The notes beneath the pieces were generated by a model, which saw only the letters and a list, made by a program, of their open reading frames with translations, was not told the DNA's origin and did not search any database. From Elusimicrobiales bacterium (GTDB taxonomy: Bacteria; Elusimicrobiota; Elusimicrobia; Elusimicrobiales; UBA9959): a stretch of DNA of 59,359 nucleotides. The position numbers and the translations under genes are program-made. Shown here one piece after another: positions 40,611 to 49,530 of this stretch; positions within the stretch are counted from its first letter, which is position 1; the number at the start of each line of letters is the position of its first letter. The stretch lies in contig JAVHLJ010000012.1 of the NCBI GenBank assembly GCA_031082205.1, positions 1 through 59,359 on the forward strand, written 5' to 3'.

Positions 40611-41588
40611 ATGCCGGCGCTGACGCAGGAACAGCTGAGGGCGGAATGGGAGAGCGGAAAGCTCCGCCCCGTCTATTACCTGTGCGGCGAGGAGAAGTTC
40701 CTCAAGGAAAAAGCCCTGGAGATACTGACCGCCCGCCTCAAGCCGGACGCCTTCAACTTCTCCGAGTTCACTGCCGGCAAGGGCGGCTCCCGGGAAGCCC
40801 TCCTGCAGGCGATGACCCCCCCCGCCGCCGCCGACAGGCGGCTGGTGATACTGCGCGCGGCCGACAAGGCCAACGCCGATGAAATGGATTCGATACGCGA
40901 GTACCTCGACTCGCCCAACCCGGACGCCTCCCTGGTCTTGATATCGGATAAAAAACAGGACAAGGCCGACCCTCTCTACGACCCCTGCGCCCGGGCCGGC
41001 GCCTCGGTATCGTTCAAGCCGCTCTTCCCCGCCGAGGCGATGTCTTTCTTCTCCGACATGCTCCAGCGCGACGGGCTGACCGTCTCGCGCGAGGCCGCGG
41101 CCATGATGGTGGACATAGCCGGCACCGACTCGCTGGCGCTGCGCCAGGAGGCCGAAAAGCTGGCGCTGCTGCGCCACGGCAGCAAAGGGCACATCACAGA
41201 GGAGGACGTGGCGGAATCGGCCGGGTTCTCGCGGGAACTGGGCCCCTTCGAGCTTTCTAACGCCCTGATGGACCGCGACCGGGCCCGCGCCGCCGGCATC
41301 CTGGACAGGATGCTCGCCGAAGGCGAGGAGCCGCTGGGCATACTTTACAGGGTGACGGGATCGCTGGAGAGGCTGCTGCGCTTCAAGAAGCAGGGCGGCG
41401 GCGGCCAGTACGGCGGCTGGGGCGGCGGCTACATGCGGGCCATGTCGTCGGCCGCCCGCCTCTACAGCGACGAGAAACTGGCGGACTCGCTGCGCCTGTG
41501 CCTGGAGGCCGAGACGCTGCTAAAGTCGTCCTCGGGAAGGGACCCGGCCCTCGTCATACGCGGCGTGATATATTCGATCATTAAATGA
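40611..41588 (+). CDS. holA: DNA polymerase III subunit delta
   Basis: 325 residues. Delta opens the beta clamp as part of the clamp loader with DnaX. Start QLRAEWESGKLRPVYYLCGEEKFLKEKAL is typical of HolA, followed by the AAA+-like domains and the collar region (ALRQEAEKLALLRHG, SNALMDRDRARAAGILDRML). It lies 2 bases after lptE stops. Confidence 0.9.
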   Translation: MPALTQEQLRAEWESGKLRPVYYLCGEEKFLKEKALEILTARLKPDAFNFSEFTAGKGGSREALLQAMTPPAAADRRLVILRAADKANADEMDSIREYLDSPNPDASLVLISDKKQDKADPLYDPCARAGASVSFKPLFPAEAMSFFSDMLQRDGLTVSREAAAMMVDIAGTDSLALRQEAEKLALLRHGSKGHITEEDVAESAGFSRELGPFELSNALMDRDRARAAGILDRMLAEGEEPLGILYRVTGSLERLLRFKKQGGGGQYGGWGGGYMRAMSSAARLYSDEKLADSLRLCLEAETLLKSSSGRDPALVIRGVIYSIIK

Positions 41589-41589
41589 A

Positions 41590-41664
41590 GCCGCCCGTCC
41601 GCTGAAAGCGGACAGGCGGCGCGCAAATAACGGCGGCGCGCGGAGGGTTTCCCCTGCGCGCGCC
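41590..41664. terminator. Two hairpins between convergent holA and rpsT
   Basis: The first stem is GCCGCC-GTCCGC (41590-41602) with its complement at 41608-41620 and loop TGAAA. The second is GGCGCGC (41635-41641) with GCGCGCC (41658-41664). No long U-tract follows either. They probably stop or protect the 3' ends of both convergent transcripts. Confidence 0.55.
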
Positions 41665-41682
41665 GGCCGGAGCGTCCGTGAC

Positions 41683-41973
41683 TCAGGACGGGTTCTGCGC
41701 TATCTTGCGGACGCGCTGGGCGAGCCTCGCCTTCTTGCGCGACGCGGATTTCCAGTGTATGGTCCCTTTCTTGGCGGCTTTGTCAAGAAGGGAATACACC
41801 TTGGGCAGAAGTTTCTGGGCGGATTCTATGTCCTTCTTGGCAGTAAGGGCATTGAACTCCCTGGAAACGTCATGGATCTTGGATTTAACGCCCCTGTTGC
41901 GGGCGGCGCGGCGCTCGGACTGCCTCCACGCTTTGATGGCACTGGTGTGCCGACCGGTCTTTAGCTTAGCCAT
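41683..41973 (-). CDS. rpsT: 30S ribosomal protein S20
   Basis: 96 residues, strongly basic and helical. Start AKLKTGRHTSAIKAWRQSERR and the region HDVSREFNALTAKKDIESAQK are typical of bS20. It is a lone leftward gene between holA and murJ, with its own AT-rich promoter region in the 23 bases before murJ's start. Confidence 0.95.
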   Translation of the reverse strand: MAKLKTGRHTSAIKAWRQSERRAARNRGVKSKIHDVSREFNALTAKKDIESAQKLLPKVYSLLDKAAKKGTIHWKSASRKKARLAQRVRKIAQNPS

Positions 41974-41996
41974 ATGGCGTATAGTTTATTATTTTT

Positions 41997-43568
41997 ATGC
42001 CCCCCGAATCAACTATGAGCGGCTCCCCCTCATTCGGCTCGCATGTCCTGCGCTTCGCCTCGGGGTCGCTGGTCTCCAAGGTATTCGGCTACGCCAGGGA
42101 CGCGGCCATGGTCGCTTTCTTCGGAGCGGGCTGGCTGTCCGACGCCTATTACGCCGCCTTCCGGGTGGTGAATATCTTCCGCCGCACCGTGGGGGAGGGT
42201 TCGGTCAACGCGGCCTTCGTTCCCGCGCTCGCGGCGGAGAAGAACTCGGGCCGGGAGCGGGAGTTCTTCTCGGCCGCGTGGACGCTGGCGCTGGGGGCAT
42301 CGGCCCTGCTCTGCCTGGCCGCTTTCATTTTCAGGCGCGAACTGGTGCTGCTGACGGCGCGCGGCTTCGCCGACGACCCGGCCCTGCTGGGCCTCACCGT
42401 CCTGCTGACCGCCGTGCTCCTGCCCCATGTAGTACTGGTGGCCGCCTCTGCCCTGCTGCAGGGAGCTCTCAACGCCGAAAAGAGGTTCTTCCTGCCGCAG
42501 GCGGCCGCGGCTTCCTTCTCCGCGGCGGTCCTGGCCTATCTCGGCCTGGCCGCCTCGCCGCTGGGCGCGGACTTCTCCATGGAGCAGAAGATCATAGGCC
42601 TGGCCGCGGCGGCCTCCGCCTCCGGCCTGCTTCAATGCGCCATCCTGCTGCCCGCCGCCGCGCGGGCGGGCTACCTGCCCCGGCTGTCCAACCCGCTGGC
42701 CAACCCCGCCGCCCTCCGCCTGCTGGCAATGTCCCTGCCGGCCCTGCTGGCCGCGGCGCAGGACCAGCTCTCGCTCCTGGTCAACGCCTTCTTCGCCAGC
42801 TTCATGGAGGCAGGCTCGATAACGGCCATATACAACGCGGCCAGGCTGACCCAGTTCCCCGTCTCGCTTTTCGCCGCAGCCTCGGCGGCGGTGGCGCTGC
42901 CCTCGCTCTCCGGCGGCCTGCTGCAGCGCGACCCGGATAAATTCCGCGCGACGCTGGACTCGGCTTTCCGGCTCACGGCCGTCATCATCTTCCCCGCCAC
43001 GGCAGGCCTGACAGCGCTGGCTCTGCCGGTGACGCGCGCTCTCTTCGAGCACGGCAGGTTCACGCCCGAGATGAGCGCGCTGACGGCGGCCGTACTGGCC
43101 TGCCTGTCCGCGGGGCTCGCCGGCTTCGCCTTCAACAAGCTGGCGGCCTCGGTCTTCTACGCGCTGGGCGACCTGGTGACGCCGCTGTGGCTGGTCGGCC
43201 TGCAGGTGGCGCTCAACGCGGCCCTCTGCTTCGCGCTTGCTCCCTCGATGGGCGCGCCGGGCCTCACCCTGGCCACTTCCATAAGTTCACTGGCCGCCGG
43301 GGCCGCCTTCGCGCTGCTGCTGGCCAGGCGGGTCCGGGGGGTCTTCCGGCCCGGTCTAGGCGCTTTCCTCGCCAGGACGCTGGCGGCCTCGGCCGGGATG
43401 GGCCTGGCCTGCGCCGGCGGGGCCAGGCTGATGTCAGGTTTTCATCCCCTCCTGAGCGCGGCTCTGCTGGTGCCGGCCGGCGTCTGGCTCTATTTCCTCA
43501 CGCTGCGGGCCATGGGCGCTGGCGGGGCCCGCGAACTTCTCGGCCTTCGCCGCGGGGAGGAAGCGTGA
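41997..43568 (+). CDS. murJ: Lipid II flippase MurJ (MviN)
   Basis: 523 residues, 13-14 membrane helices, inner membrane. Flips the peptidoglycan precursor lipid II. FASGSLVSKVFGYARDAAMVAFFGAG and FRRTVGEGSVNAAFVPALA are family signatures. No good ribosome site precedes ATG 41997; an internal ATG (42015) is the alternative. The AT-rich gap before it serves both murJ and rpsT. Its stop overlaps the uvrC start. Confidence 0.94.
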   Translation: MPPESTMSGSPSFGSHVLRFASGSLVSKVFGYARDAAMVAFFGAGWLSDAYYAAFRVVNIFRRTVGEGSVNAAFVPALAAEKNSGREREFFSAAWTLALGASALLCLAAFIFRRELVLLTARGFADDPALLGLTVLLTAVLLPHVVLVAASALLQGALNAEKRFFLPQAAAASFSAAVLAYLGLAASPLGADFSMEQKIIGLAAAASASGLLQCAILLPAAARAGYLPRLSNPLANPAALRLLAMSLPALLAAAQDQLSLLVNAFFASFMEAGSITAIYNAARLTQFPVSLFAAASAAVALPSLSGGLLQRDPDKFRATLDSAFRLTAVIIFPATAGLTALALPVTRALFEHGRFTPEMSALTAAVLACLSAGLAGFAFNKLAASVFYALGDLVTPLWLVGLQVALNAALCFALAPSMGAPGLTLATSISSLAAGAAFALLLARRVRGVFRPGLGAFLARTLAASAGMGLACAGGARLMSGFHPLLSAALLVPAGVWLYFLTLRAMGAGGARELLGLRRGEEA

Positions 43569-44878
43569 GGGATTACGCCTCCCTGCCGCGCTCGCCCGGC
43601 GTCTACCTGATGAAGGACGCGGCCGGGACGGTGCTCTATGTCGGCAAGGCCAAGGACCTCCGGAAACGGGTTGCCCAGTATTTCATGAAGGGCGCGCCGG
43701 AAAAAGGCGGATGGAAGATCCCCAACCTGGTGCCCCTCATCAGGGCCATAGATTACATCCCATGCGCCGGCGAGAAGGACGCCCTGCTGCTGGAGCGCGA
43801 CCTGATAGGACGCCTGCAGCCTTTCTTCAACGCGATGTGGAAGGATTCCAAGTCCTACGCGCGCGTGCGGCTTACGATGTCCGAGGATTTCCCCCGGGTC
43901 TTCATGACGCGTTCGCCCGGCTCCGAAGGGGACCTGGTATTCGGCCCCTACCCCAAGGCCGAGGCGCTCAAGAAGCTGCTGGCCTATCTCTGGCGCACCG
44001 GCTTCATAAACCTGCGGTACTGCCGCTGGGACTTTTCGAGGAAGAAGCCGCTGGACCGGCGGAAGATAGACGCCTGCCTCTACTACCACACGGGGCAATG
44101 CACGGCCCCCTGCGACGGGAAGATCTCCTTCCGCGCCTACCGCGCGCTGGCCCTGCGCGTGAAGCGTTTCTTCGAGGGAGACTTCGGCGCCCTGGAACGC
44201 GAGTTCAGGGCCGGGATGCGCCGCAGCTCGGCCGACCGCGACTACGAAAGCGCCGCGCTTTTCCGCGACATGCTCTCCGCGCTGGACCACATGTCCGAGC
44301 GCACGATGATAAGGCGCCTCGACCCGGCCGCTATCGATTGGACCGTGGACAGGAGCCGGGGCGCCACGCGCCTGGCGGAGCTGCTGGGGCTCAAATCCCC
44401 CCCGCTGCACATAGAGGCTTTCGACACCTCGAGCCTTTTCGGCCGCCAGCCGGTCGGCTCTTCGGTCTGCTTCCGCGACGGCGAGCCGCACAAGGCCCAT
44501 TACAGGCGCTACAGGATAAGGACCGCGCCGCCCGGGAGCGGTTCCGACGATTTCGCCATGATAGGAGAGATAGTAGGCAGGCGGCTGGCGGCCCTGCGCA
44601 GGAGCGGGGAACCCATGCCGGACCTGCTCCTGATAGACGGGGGCCGGGGCCAGCTCTCCGCCGCCCTGGCGGCCGCGAAACTGGCCGGCGTCGGCGTCCC
44701 GATCGTATCGCTGGCCAAGGAATTCGAGGAGATAATGGTCCCCGGCAGGCCGGAGCCGCTGCGGCTGGCGGCCGGCGACCCGGCGCTGCGCCTGCTGCAG
44801 TCGCTGCGCGACGAGGCTCACCGCTTCGGCATAACCTATCACCGCGGCCTGCGCGGCAGGTCGGAACTGGAGGAATAG
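43565..44878 (+). CDS. uvrC: Compact UvrC-like excinuclease subunit without HhH domain
   Basis: 437 residues from GTG 43565, overlapping the murJ stop (GTGA). UvrC cuts both sides of a DNA lesion. N-terminal GIY-YIG nuclease (SPGVYLMKDAAGTVLYVGKA), Cys-rich segment (ACLYYHTGQCTAPCDGK), UvrB-binding UVR motif (DRDYESAALFRDML), and an RNase-H-like nuclease with FDTSSLFGRQPVGS, LLLIDGGRGQL and RDEAHRFGITYHRGLR. It ends directly after that, so the tandem helix-hairpin-helix found in ~600-residue UvrCs is missing. Confidence 0.88.
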   Translation: MRDYASLPRSPGVYLMKDAAGTVLYVGKAKDLRKRVAQYFMKGAPEKGGWKIPNLVPLIRAIDYIPCAGEKDALLLERDLIGRLQPFFNAMWKDSKSYARVRLTMSEDFPRVFMTRSPGSEGDLVFGPYPKAEALKKLLAYLWRTGFINLRYCRWDFSRKKPLDRRKIDACLYYHTGQCTAPCDGKISFRAYRALALRVKRFFEGDFGALEREFRAGMRRSSADRDYESAALFRDMLSALDHMSERTMIRRLDPAAIDWTVDRSRGATRLAELLGLKSPPLHIEAFDTSSLFGRQPVGSSVCFRDGEPHKAHYRRYRIRTAPPGSGSDDFAMIGEIVGRRLAALRRSGEPMPDLLLIDGGRGQLSAALAAAKLAGVGVPIVSLAKEFEEIMVPGRPEPLRLAAGDPALRLLQSLRDEAHRFGITYHRGLRGRSELEE

Positions 44879-44879
44879 C

Positions 44880-45173
44880 GTGGACCGGGAAAAAGCACTT
44901 GAAGCGATGAAGGACTATACGCCGTTCCAGCGGGCCGTCTGGAAGGCCTGCATGTCCATACCGCCCGGCGAGACCCGCAGCTATAAGTGGATAGCGGAGA
45001 AGATAGGCCGGCCCGGCTCGGTCAGGGCCGTCGGGAACGCGCTGGGAAAGAACCCTTTCGCCCCGCTGGTCCCCTGCCACCGCGTGATACGCTCCGACGG
45101 CAGCCCGGGCGGCTTCTCCGGCCCGGGCGGAACGCGGGCCAAGGTACGCCTCCTGAAGAAAGAAAGAGGATAA
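44880..45173 (+). CDS. ogt: Methylated-DNA--cysteine methyltransferase domain protein
   Basis: 97 residues from GTG 44880. It consists only of the DNA-binding and active-site domain of Ogt/Ada-type repair proteins. TPFQRAVWKACMSIPPGETRSY, then AVGNALGKNPFAPLVPCHRVI with the acceptor Cys in PCHRV, and GGFSGPGGTRAKVRLL. It may repair O6-alkylguanine or be an alkyltransferase-like protein, but the Cys is retained. It follows uvrC by one base, a repair pair. Confidence 0.9.
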   Translation: MDREKALEAMKDYTPFQRAVWKACMSIPPGETRSYKWIAEKIGRPGSVRAVGNALGKNPFAPLVPCHRVIRSDGSPGGFSGPGGTRAKVRLLKKERG

Positions 45174-45201
45174 AAAAAAGCCCGGCGATGCCGGGCTTTT
45201 T
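45172..45201. terminator. Bidirectional intrinsic terminator between ogt and pilC
   Basis: A-run, then AGCCCGGC-GAT-GCCGGGCT (45179-45197), then TTTTT. Symmetrical and placed between convergent genes. Confidence 0.92.
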
Positions 45202-45219
45202 CATCTGGCGGAAGGGGTA

Positions 45220-46413
45220 TCAGCCGACCATTTCGCCGAGGCCGAACATCGGCATCATCATGGCTATAACTATGGTGCCGATGACGACGCCGAGAACTAT
45301 CATGATCAGCGGCTCTATCATCGAGGTGAGGCCCTTCACGGCGGTGTCCACTTCCGCGTCGTAGAAGTCGGCTATCTTGGTGAGCATGTTGTCCAGGGCG
45401 CCGGTCTCCTCGCCCACGCTTATCATCTGTATGACCATGGGAGGGAATATGCCGGCCTTGCGCAGCGGGTCCGAGATGCGTCCGCCCTCCTTGATGGAAT
45501 CGCGGCTCTTGTTTATGGCTTCCTCTATGACCTTGTTGCCGGCCGTCTGCGCGACGGTCTCGAGTCCCTGGAGTATGGGCACGCCGGATTTTATGAGCGT
45601 GCCCAGGGTGCGGGTGAACTTGGCCACGGCGACTTTTTTCAGGAGTATTCCGAAAATGGGAAGCTTGAGCGACAGATCGTCGATCTTCCGGTGGCCCTTC
45701 TCGGTGGCCGCCCATTTCTTCAGCCCCCAGAAAGCGCCCCCGCCGAGGATAAGCAGGTAAACGATATAGGCGCGCAGCAGGTCGGAGATGTCTATTATGA
45801 CCTGGGTCAGGAAAGGGAGTTCGGCGCCGAAGCCGCCGAAGATATCCTTGAAGATCGGGATCACGAACACTATCAGGAAAACCGTGATAAAAGCCGCCGC
45901 GCTCAGAACGACCGCCGGATACATCAGGGCGCTCTTTACCTTGGCCTTGAGGGCCTCGGCGCTCTCCAGATAGGACGAAAGACGCTCCAGGATGGTATCC
46001 AGGATGCCGCCCACCTCGCCGGCCTTTATCATGGCGACGTAGAGGTCGGTGAAGGCCTTGGGATGCTTGCGCATGCCCTCGGCGATGGAAAGCCCCGACT
46101 CTATGTCGGTGCGAAGCGCGGTCAGCACGGCGCCGAAGGCGGGGTTGTCCGCCTGCTGCTCGAGGATGCTCAGGCCCTGCACGATGGGGACGCCCGCCGA
46201 GACCAGCGTGGAGAGCTGGCGGGAGAACATCACGATGTCCTTGGAGGTGACCTTGCCCTTTATCTTCTTGGGGCCGCCCGACCTGGCGGCGATCTCCAAC
46301 ACGGTGAGGCGCTGGCCCCTGAGGCGGGATATCGCCGCGGCCTGGTCGGAGGCTTCCACGGTCCCTTCCAGGACCTTGCCCATCCCGTCCTTGGCTTTAT
46401 AGGCGAATTGCAT
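45220..46413 (-). CDS. pilC: Type IV pilus/type II secretion inner-membrane platform protein PilC
   Basis: 397 residues with two T2SSF domains (about 65-190 and 268-390) and three membrane helices (ALMYPAVVLSAAAFITVFLIV near 170, and a C-terminal helix ending in LGVVIGTIVIAMMM). It anchors the pilus base and couples to the PilB and PilT motors. FSRQLSTLVSAGVPIVQGLSIL and its internal repeat RTLGTLIKSGVPILQGLETV are typical. It is last in the leftward run pilB-pilT-pilC. Confidence 0.94.
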   Translation of the reverse strand: MQFAYKAKDGMGKVLEGTVEASDQAAAISRLRGQRLTVLEIAARSGGPKKIKGKVTSKDIVMFSRQLSTLVSAGVPIVQGLSILEQQADNPAFGAVLTALRTDIESGLSIAEGMRKHPKAFTDLYVAMIKAGEVGGILDTILERLSSYLESAEALKAKVKSALMYPAVVLSAAAFITVFLIVFVIPIFKDIFGGFGAELPFLTQVIIDISDLLRAYIVYLLILGGGAFWGLKKWAATEKGHRKIDDLSLKLPIFGILLKKVAVAKFTRTLGTLIKSGVPILQGLETVAQTAGNKVIEEAINKSRDSIKEGGRISDPLRKAGIFPPMVIQMISVGEETGALDNMLTKIADFYDAEVDTAVKGLTSMIEPLIMIVLGVVIGTIVIAMMMPMFGLGEMVG

Positions 46414-46436
46414 CCGTCAGGCTCCCCCGTCCGTCC

Positions 46437-47513
46437 TCAGCCCGCCGTCGACAGCGTCTTCTGCAGCAGTTTCTTGAGGTCCTCAGGGTCGGCGGAGCGG
46501 TTGACCGCCTCCTGGTAGGTGATCTTCTGCCTCTTGTAGAGGTCGACCAGGGCCTGGTTCATGGTGACCATGCCGTGCTTGCCGCCGGTCTGTATGACCG
46601 TGTTGATCTGCTCTATCTTCTGCTCGCGGATCAGGTTCTTGACGGCCGAATTGGCTATCAGCACCTCGCAGGCCAGCGTGCGGCCGGAGCCCGAAGCGGC
46701 GGTCAGAAGCTGCTGGGCGAAGACGGCCTGCAGCACGAACGAGAGCTGCACGCGGATCTGCTCCTGCTGGTGCGGCGGGAAAACGTCGATAATGCGGTTG
46801 ATGGTCTGGGCCGCGTCGGAAGTGTGCAGCGTGGCGAAAACGAGGTGGCCCGTTTCGGCGATGTTCAGCGCGGCGCTGATGGTCTCGAGGTCCCTCATTT
46901 CGCCCACGAGTATGACGTTCGGGTCCTGGCGCAGCACGTGGCGCAGGGCCTGGCCGAAGGATTCGGTGTCGGCGCCGACCTCGCGCTGGTTCACTATGCT
47001 CTTCTTATGCGTATGGACGTACTCGATCGGGTCCTCGACGGTGATGATGTGGTAGTTGCGGTTCTCGTTCAGATAGTCGATCATCGAGGCCAGCGTGGTC
47101 GACTTACCGGACCCCGTGGGTCCGGTGACCAGCACCAGGCCCTTGGTCATCTTCATGATCTCGTAGACCACCGGCGGGAGGTTGAGCTCCTCGAAGGTCT
47201 TGTAGCGGCTGGGGATGGACCTGATGGCCGCGCCGACCACGCCTCGCTGGCGGTAGGCGTTCATGCGGAGGCGGCCCATGCCCTTGATGCCGAAAGCGAA
47301 ATCGAGCTCGTTGGTGGCCTCGAAGCGCTGGCGCTGGGCGTCGGTCATCAGCGAGAAGATAAGGGTCTGGCTCATCTCGGGGGTGAGCTTCTCAAAGGGG
47401 GCGGCGACGAGCTCGCCGTCTATGCGCATCATGGGCGGGGCGCCGGCGGTCAGGTGGATGTCCGAGGCGTTCTTCTCGTGCATCATTATGAACAGTTCGC
47501 TCATCGTTACCAT
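46437..47513 (-). CDS. pilT: Type IV pilus retraction ATPase PilT
   Basis: 358 residues. Hexameric motor that retracts pili. Walker A GPTGSGKSTTLASM near residue 133, Walker B region VILVGEMRDLETISAAL, and HLVFATLHTSDAAQTINRIID. The AIRSIPSRYKTFEELNLPP segment is PilT-specific, and the C-terminal AIRNLIRE-type motif reads AVKNLIREQK. It lies 23 bases upstream of pilC. Confidence 0.95.
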   Translation of the reverse strand: MVTMSELFIMMHEKNASDIHLTAGAPPMMRIDGELVAAPFEKLTPEMSQTLIFSLMTDAQRQRFEATNELDFAFGIKGMGRLRMNAYRQRGVVGAAIRSIPSRYKTFEELNLPPVVYEIMKMTKGLVLVTGPTGSGKSTTLASMIDYLNENRNYHIITVEDPIEYVHTHKKSIVNQREVGADTESFGQALRHVLRQDPNVILVGEMRDLETISAALNIAETGHLVFATLHTSDAAQTINRIIDVFPPHQQEQIRVQLSFVLQAVFAQQLLTAASGSGRTLACEVLIANSAVKNLIREQKIEQINTVIQTGGKHGMVTMNQALVDLYKRQKITYQEAVNRSADPEDLKKLLQKTLSTAG

Positions 47514-47582
47514 TGTTTTTCTCCGTAAGAACGGGGTATGGGACGGACCTCGGTCCGTTCCGATTAATTATACTTAAAATAG

Positions 47583-47667
47583 GGGGTCAGGTCTTCACTG
47601 TTTGACCTGGAAGGGCAAAACTTTCCGGACATGTCTTCGGCAGGGTCAAAAGCAAGGACCTGACCCC
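47583..47667. repeat. REP-like palindrome between pilB and pilT
   Basis: The left arm 47583-47607 (GGGGTCAGGTCTTCACTG, then TTTGACC) and right arm 47644-47667 are inverted copies with few mismatches, about 85 bases in total. The GGGGTCAGGTC end resembles palindromes linked to REP-associated (RAYT/IS200-like) transposases in many genomes. No transposase gene is in the window. The element fills most of the pilB-pilT gap. Confidence 0.65.
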
Positions 47668-47685
47668 ATGCGTCGCCCCCACGCG

Positions 47686-49455
47686 TCAATCCACGTCCGA
47701 GGCCGTGACCCTTATCACTTCCTCCACCGTGGTCATGCCGGCGAAGAGCTTGCGCACGGCCGATTCGCGCAGCGTTATCATGCCGTTCTTGCGCGCGGCG
47801 TCCTTCACCATGGAGACATGGGCCTTCTCTATTATCAGGCCCCGTATGACGTCGTTGACCTCGAGTATCTCGTGTATGCCGAGCCGCCCCTTGTAGCCCG
47901 TGTTGGCGCATTTCTCGCAGCCGCGGCCGCGGTGCAGGTAGACCTTGCCGTTCCTTGTATTGTTCTCGATTATCGCCTTGCTGGCGTTGAGCCCGGTGAG
48001 CAGTTCCGGCTTAACCTCGTAGGTCTCCTTGCAGTTCTTGCAGATGGTTCTCACCAGGCGCTGCGCGACCACCATGAGCAGCGTGGAGGACGTGAGGAAC
48101 GGCTCGACTCCCATCATGCCTATGCGGGTTATGGCGCCCGGGGCGTCGTTGGTATGCAGCGTCGAAAATACCAGGTGTCCGGTCATGGCCGCGTTGATGG
48201 CGATGGACATCGTCTCATAATCGCGGATCTCGCCCACCATGATGACGTCCGGGTCCTGGCGCAGGAACGAGCGCAGGCCGGAGGCGAAGGTCAGCCCCAC
48301 ATCGGCGTTCACGCCGACCTGGTTTATGCCTTCAAGCTGGTATTCTATGGGGTCCTCGATGGTCACGATGTTCACGTCCGGGCCGTTGAGGGAGGCCAGG
48401 GCCGAGTAAAGAGTGGTGGATTTGCCCGAGCCGGTCGGGCCGGTTATCAGGTTTATCCCGTGAGGGGCGCGCATGCACTTGGAGAATATGGCCTGGTTCT
48501 CCGGCTCCATGCCCAGGTCCTCTATCTTGAGCTTGAGGCCGGAGGAGTCCAGGATACGCATGACCACTTTCTCGCCTGGACCGCAGGGGAGTATGGATAT
48601 GCGGAGATCTATCTCGCGGTCCTCTATCCTGAGCTTCGTGCGGCCGTCCTGCGGCAGGCGGCGCTCGGAAATGTCCAGGGCCGCCATTATCTTCAGGCGG
48701 CTGATTATGGCGTTATGGAACTTCTTGGGCGGCGCGGGCTGGGCGTGGAGGACGCCGTCTATGCGGAAGCGGACGCGCGTTTCCTTGTAGGTCGGCTCGA
48801 TGTGTATGTCGGAGGCGTGGGCCTTTATGGCCGAGGCTATTATCAGGTTCACCATCTGCACTATCGGCGCGGCCTCGCCCTTGTCCTCCAGGGCGCCGAT
48901 ATCGTCGCCCCCTCCTTTCTTGGCGTCCTCCGGCACCAGCGAGACCTCGGCCAGGCCGCCGTCGGTCTTCTTGAGGATCTCGTCGAGGGCTTCCTTGGAG
49001 GTCTTGGTGCCGTAATACTTGTCTATGGCCGCGGAGATCTCGGACTCGGCGCCGAACACGGCGCGGATCTCGAAGCCGGTCATCATCTTGAGGTCGTCGA
49101 GCACCACGATGTTGAGCGGGTCCTCCATCGCCACCTTCAGGACATTGTCCTTCTTCTCGACCGCTATGAGAGTGTGCCGGCGGGCGATGTTCTCCGGAAT
49201 TATCTTTATGAGGTCGTCGGGGATCTCCTTCGCCCCCACCTCGACGAACTCTATGCCGAACTGCTTGCTGAGGAACTCGAGCAGCCGGCGCTCGGTGATG
49301 TATTTCTTGTGAATGAGTATCTGGCCCAGGCGGCCGCCGCTGGTCCGCTGGAACTCGAGCACCTCGTTGAGCTGCTCGGCCGTTATCAGCGACGAACTGA
49401 CCAGCATCTCGCCGAGACGCTTGGTGATGTTTATCGAGAAGCCCTTTTCAGCCAT
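47686..49455 (-). CDS. pilB: Type IV pilus assembly ATPase PilB (GspE family)
   Basis: 589 residues. Motor for pilus extension. N-terminal MshEN-type domains (LGEMLVSSSLITAEQLNEVL), Walker A GPTGSGKSTTLYSAL near 344, VIMVGEIRDYETMSIAI, HLVFSTLHTNDAPGAITRIG, and a four-cysteine zinc motif (CKNCKE and CEKCANTGYKGR). It is the first motor gene of the cluster, 75 bases downstream of the GYF-domain gene. Confidence 0.95.
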   Translation of the reverse strand: MAEKGFSINITKRLGEMLVSSSLITAEQLNEVLEFQRTSGGRLGQILIHKKYITERRLLEFLSKQFGIEFVEVGAKEIPDDLIKIIPENIARRHTLIAVEKKDNVLKVAMEDPLNIVVLDDLKMMTGFEIRAVFGAESEISAAIDKYYGTKTSKEALDEILKKTDGGLAEVSLVPEDAKKGGGDDIGALEDKGEAAPIVQMVNLIIASAIKAHASDIHIEPTYKETRVRFRIDGVLHAQPAPPKKFHNAIISRLKIMAALDISERRLPQDGRTKLRIEDREIDLRISILPCGPGEKVVMRILDSSGLKLKIEDLGMEPENQAIFSKCMRAPHGINLITGPTGSGKSTTLYSALASLNGPDVNIVTIEDPIEYQLEGINQVGVNADVGLTFASGLRSFLRQDPDVIMVGEIRDYETMSIAINAAMTGHLVFSTLHTNDAPGAITRIGMMGVEPFLTSSTLLMVVAQRLVRTICKNCKETYEVKPELLTGLNASKAIIENNTRNGKVYLHRGRGCEKCANTGYKGRLGIHEILEVNDVIRGLIIEKAHVSMVKDAARKNGMITLRESAVRKLFAGMTTVEEVIRVTASDVD

Positions 49456-49530
49456 ATGATAAGCGGGCGGCCGCGACGTTCCCGGCCGGCGGGACGAGAT
49501 ACAATTCTACAACATCGCCCGGCTCCGGGC

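Noticed and set aside
47543-47557. Small hairpin ACGGACC-TCG-GTCCGT upstream of pilT as a terminator
   Set aside because: No U-run follows on the transcribed strand and the stem is short.
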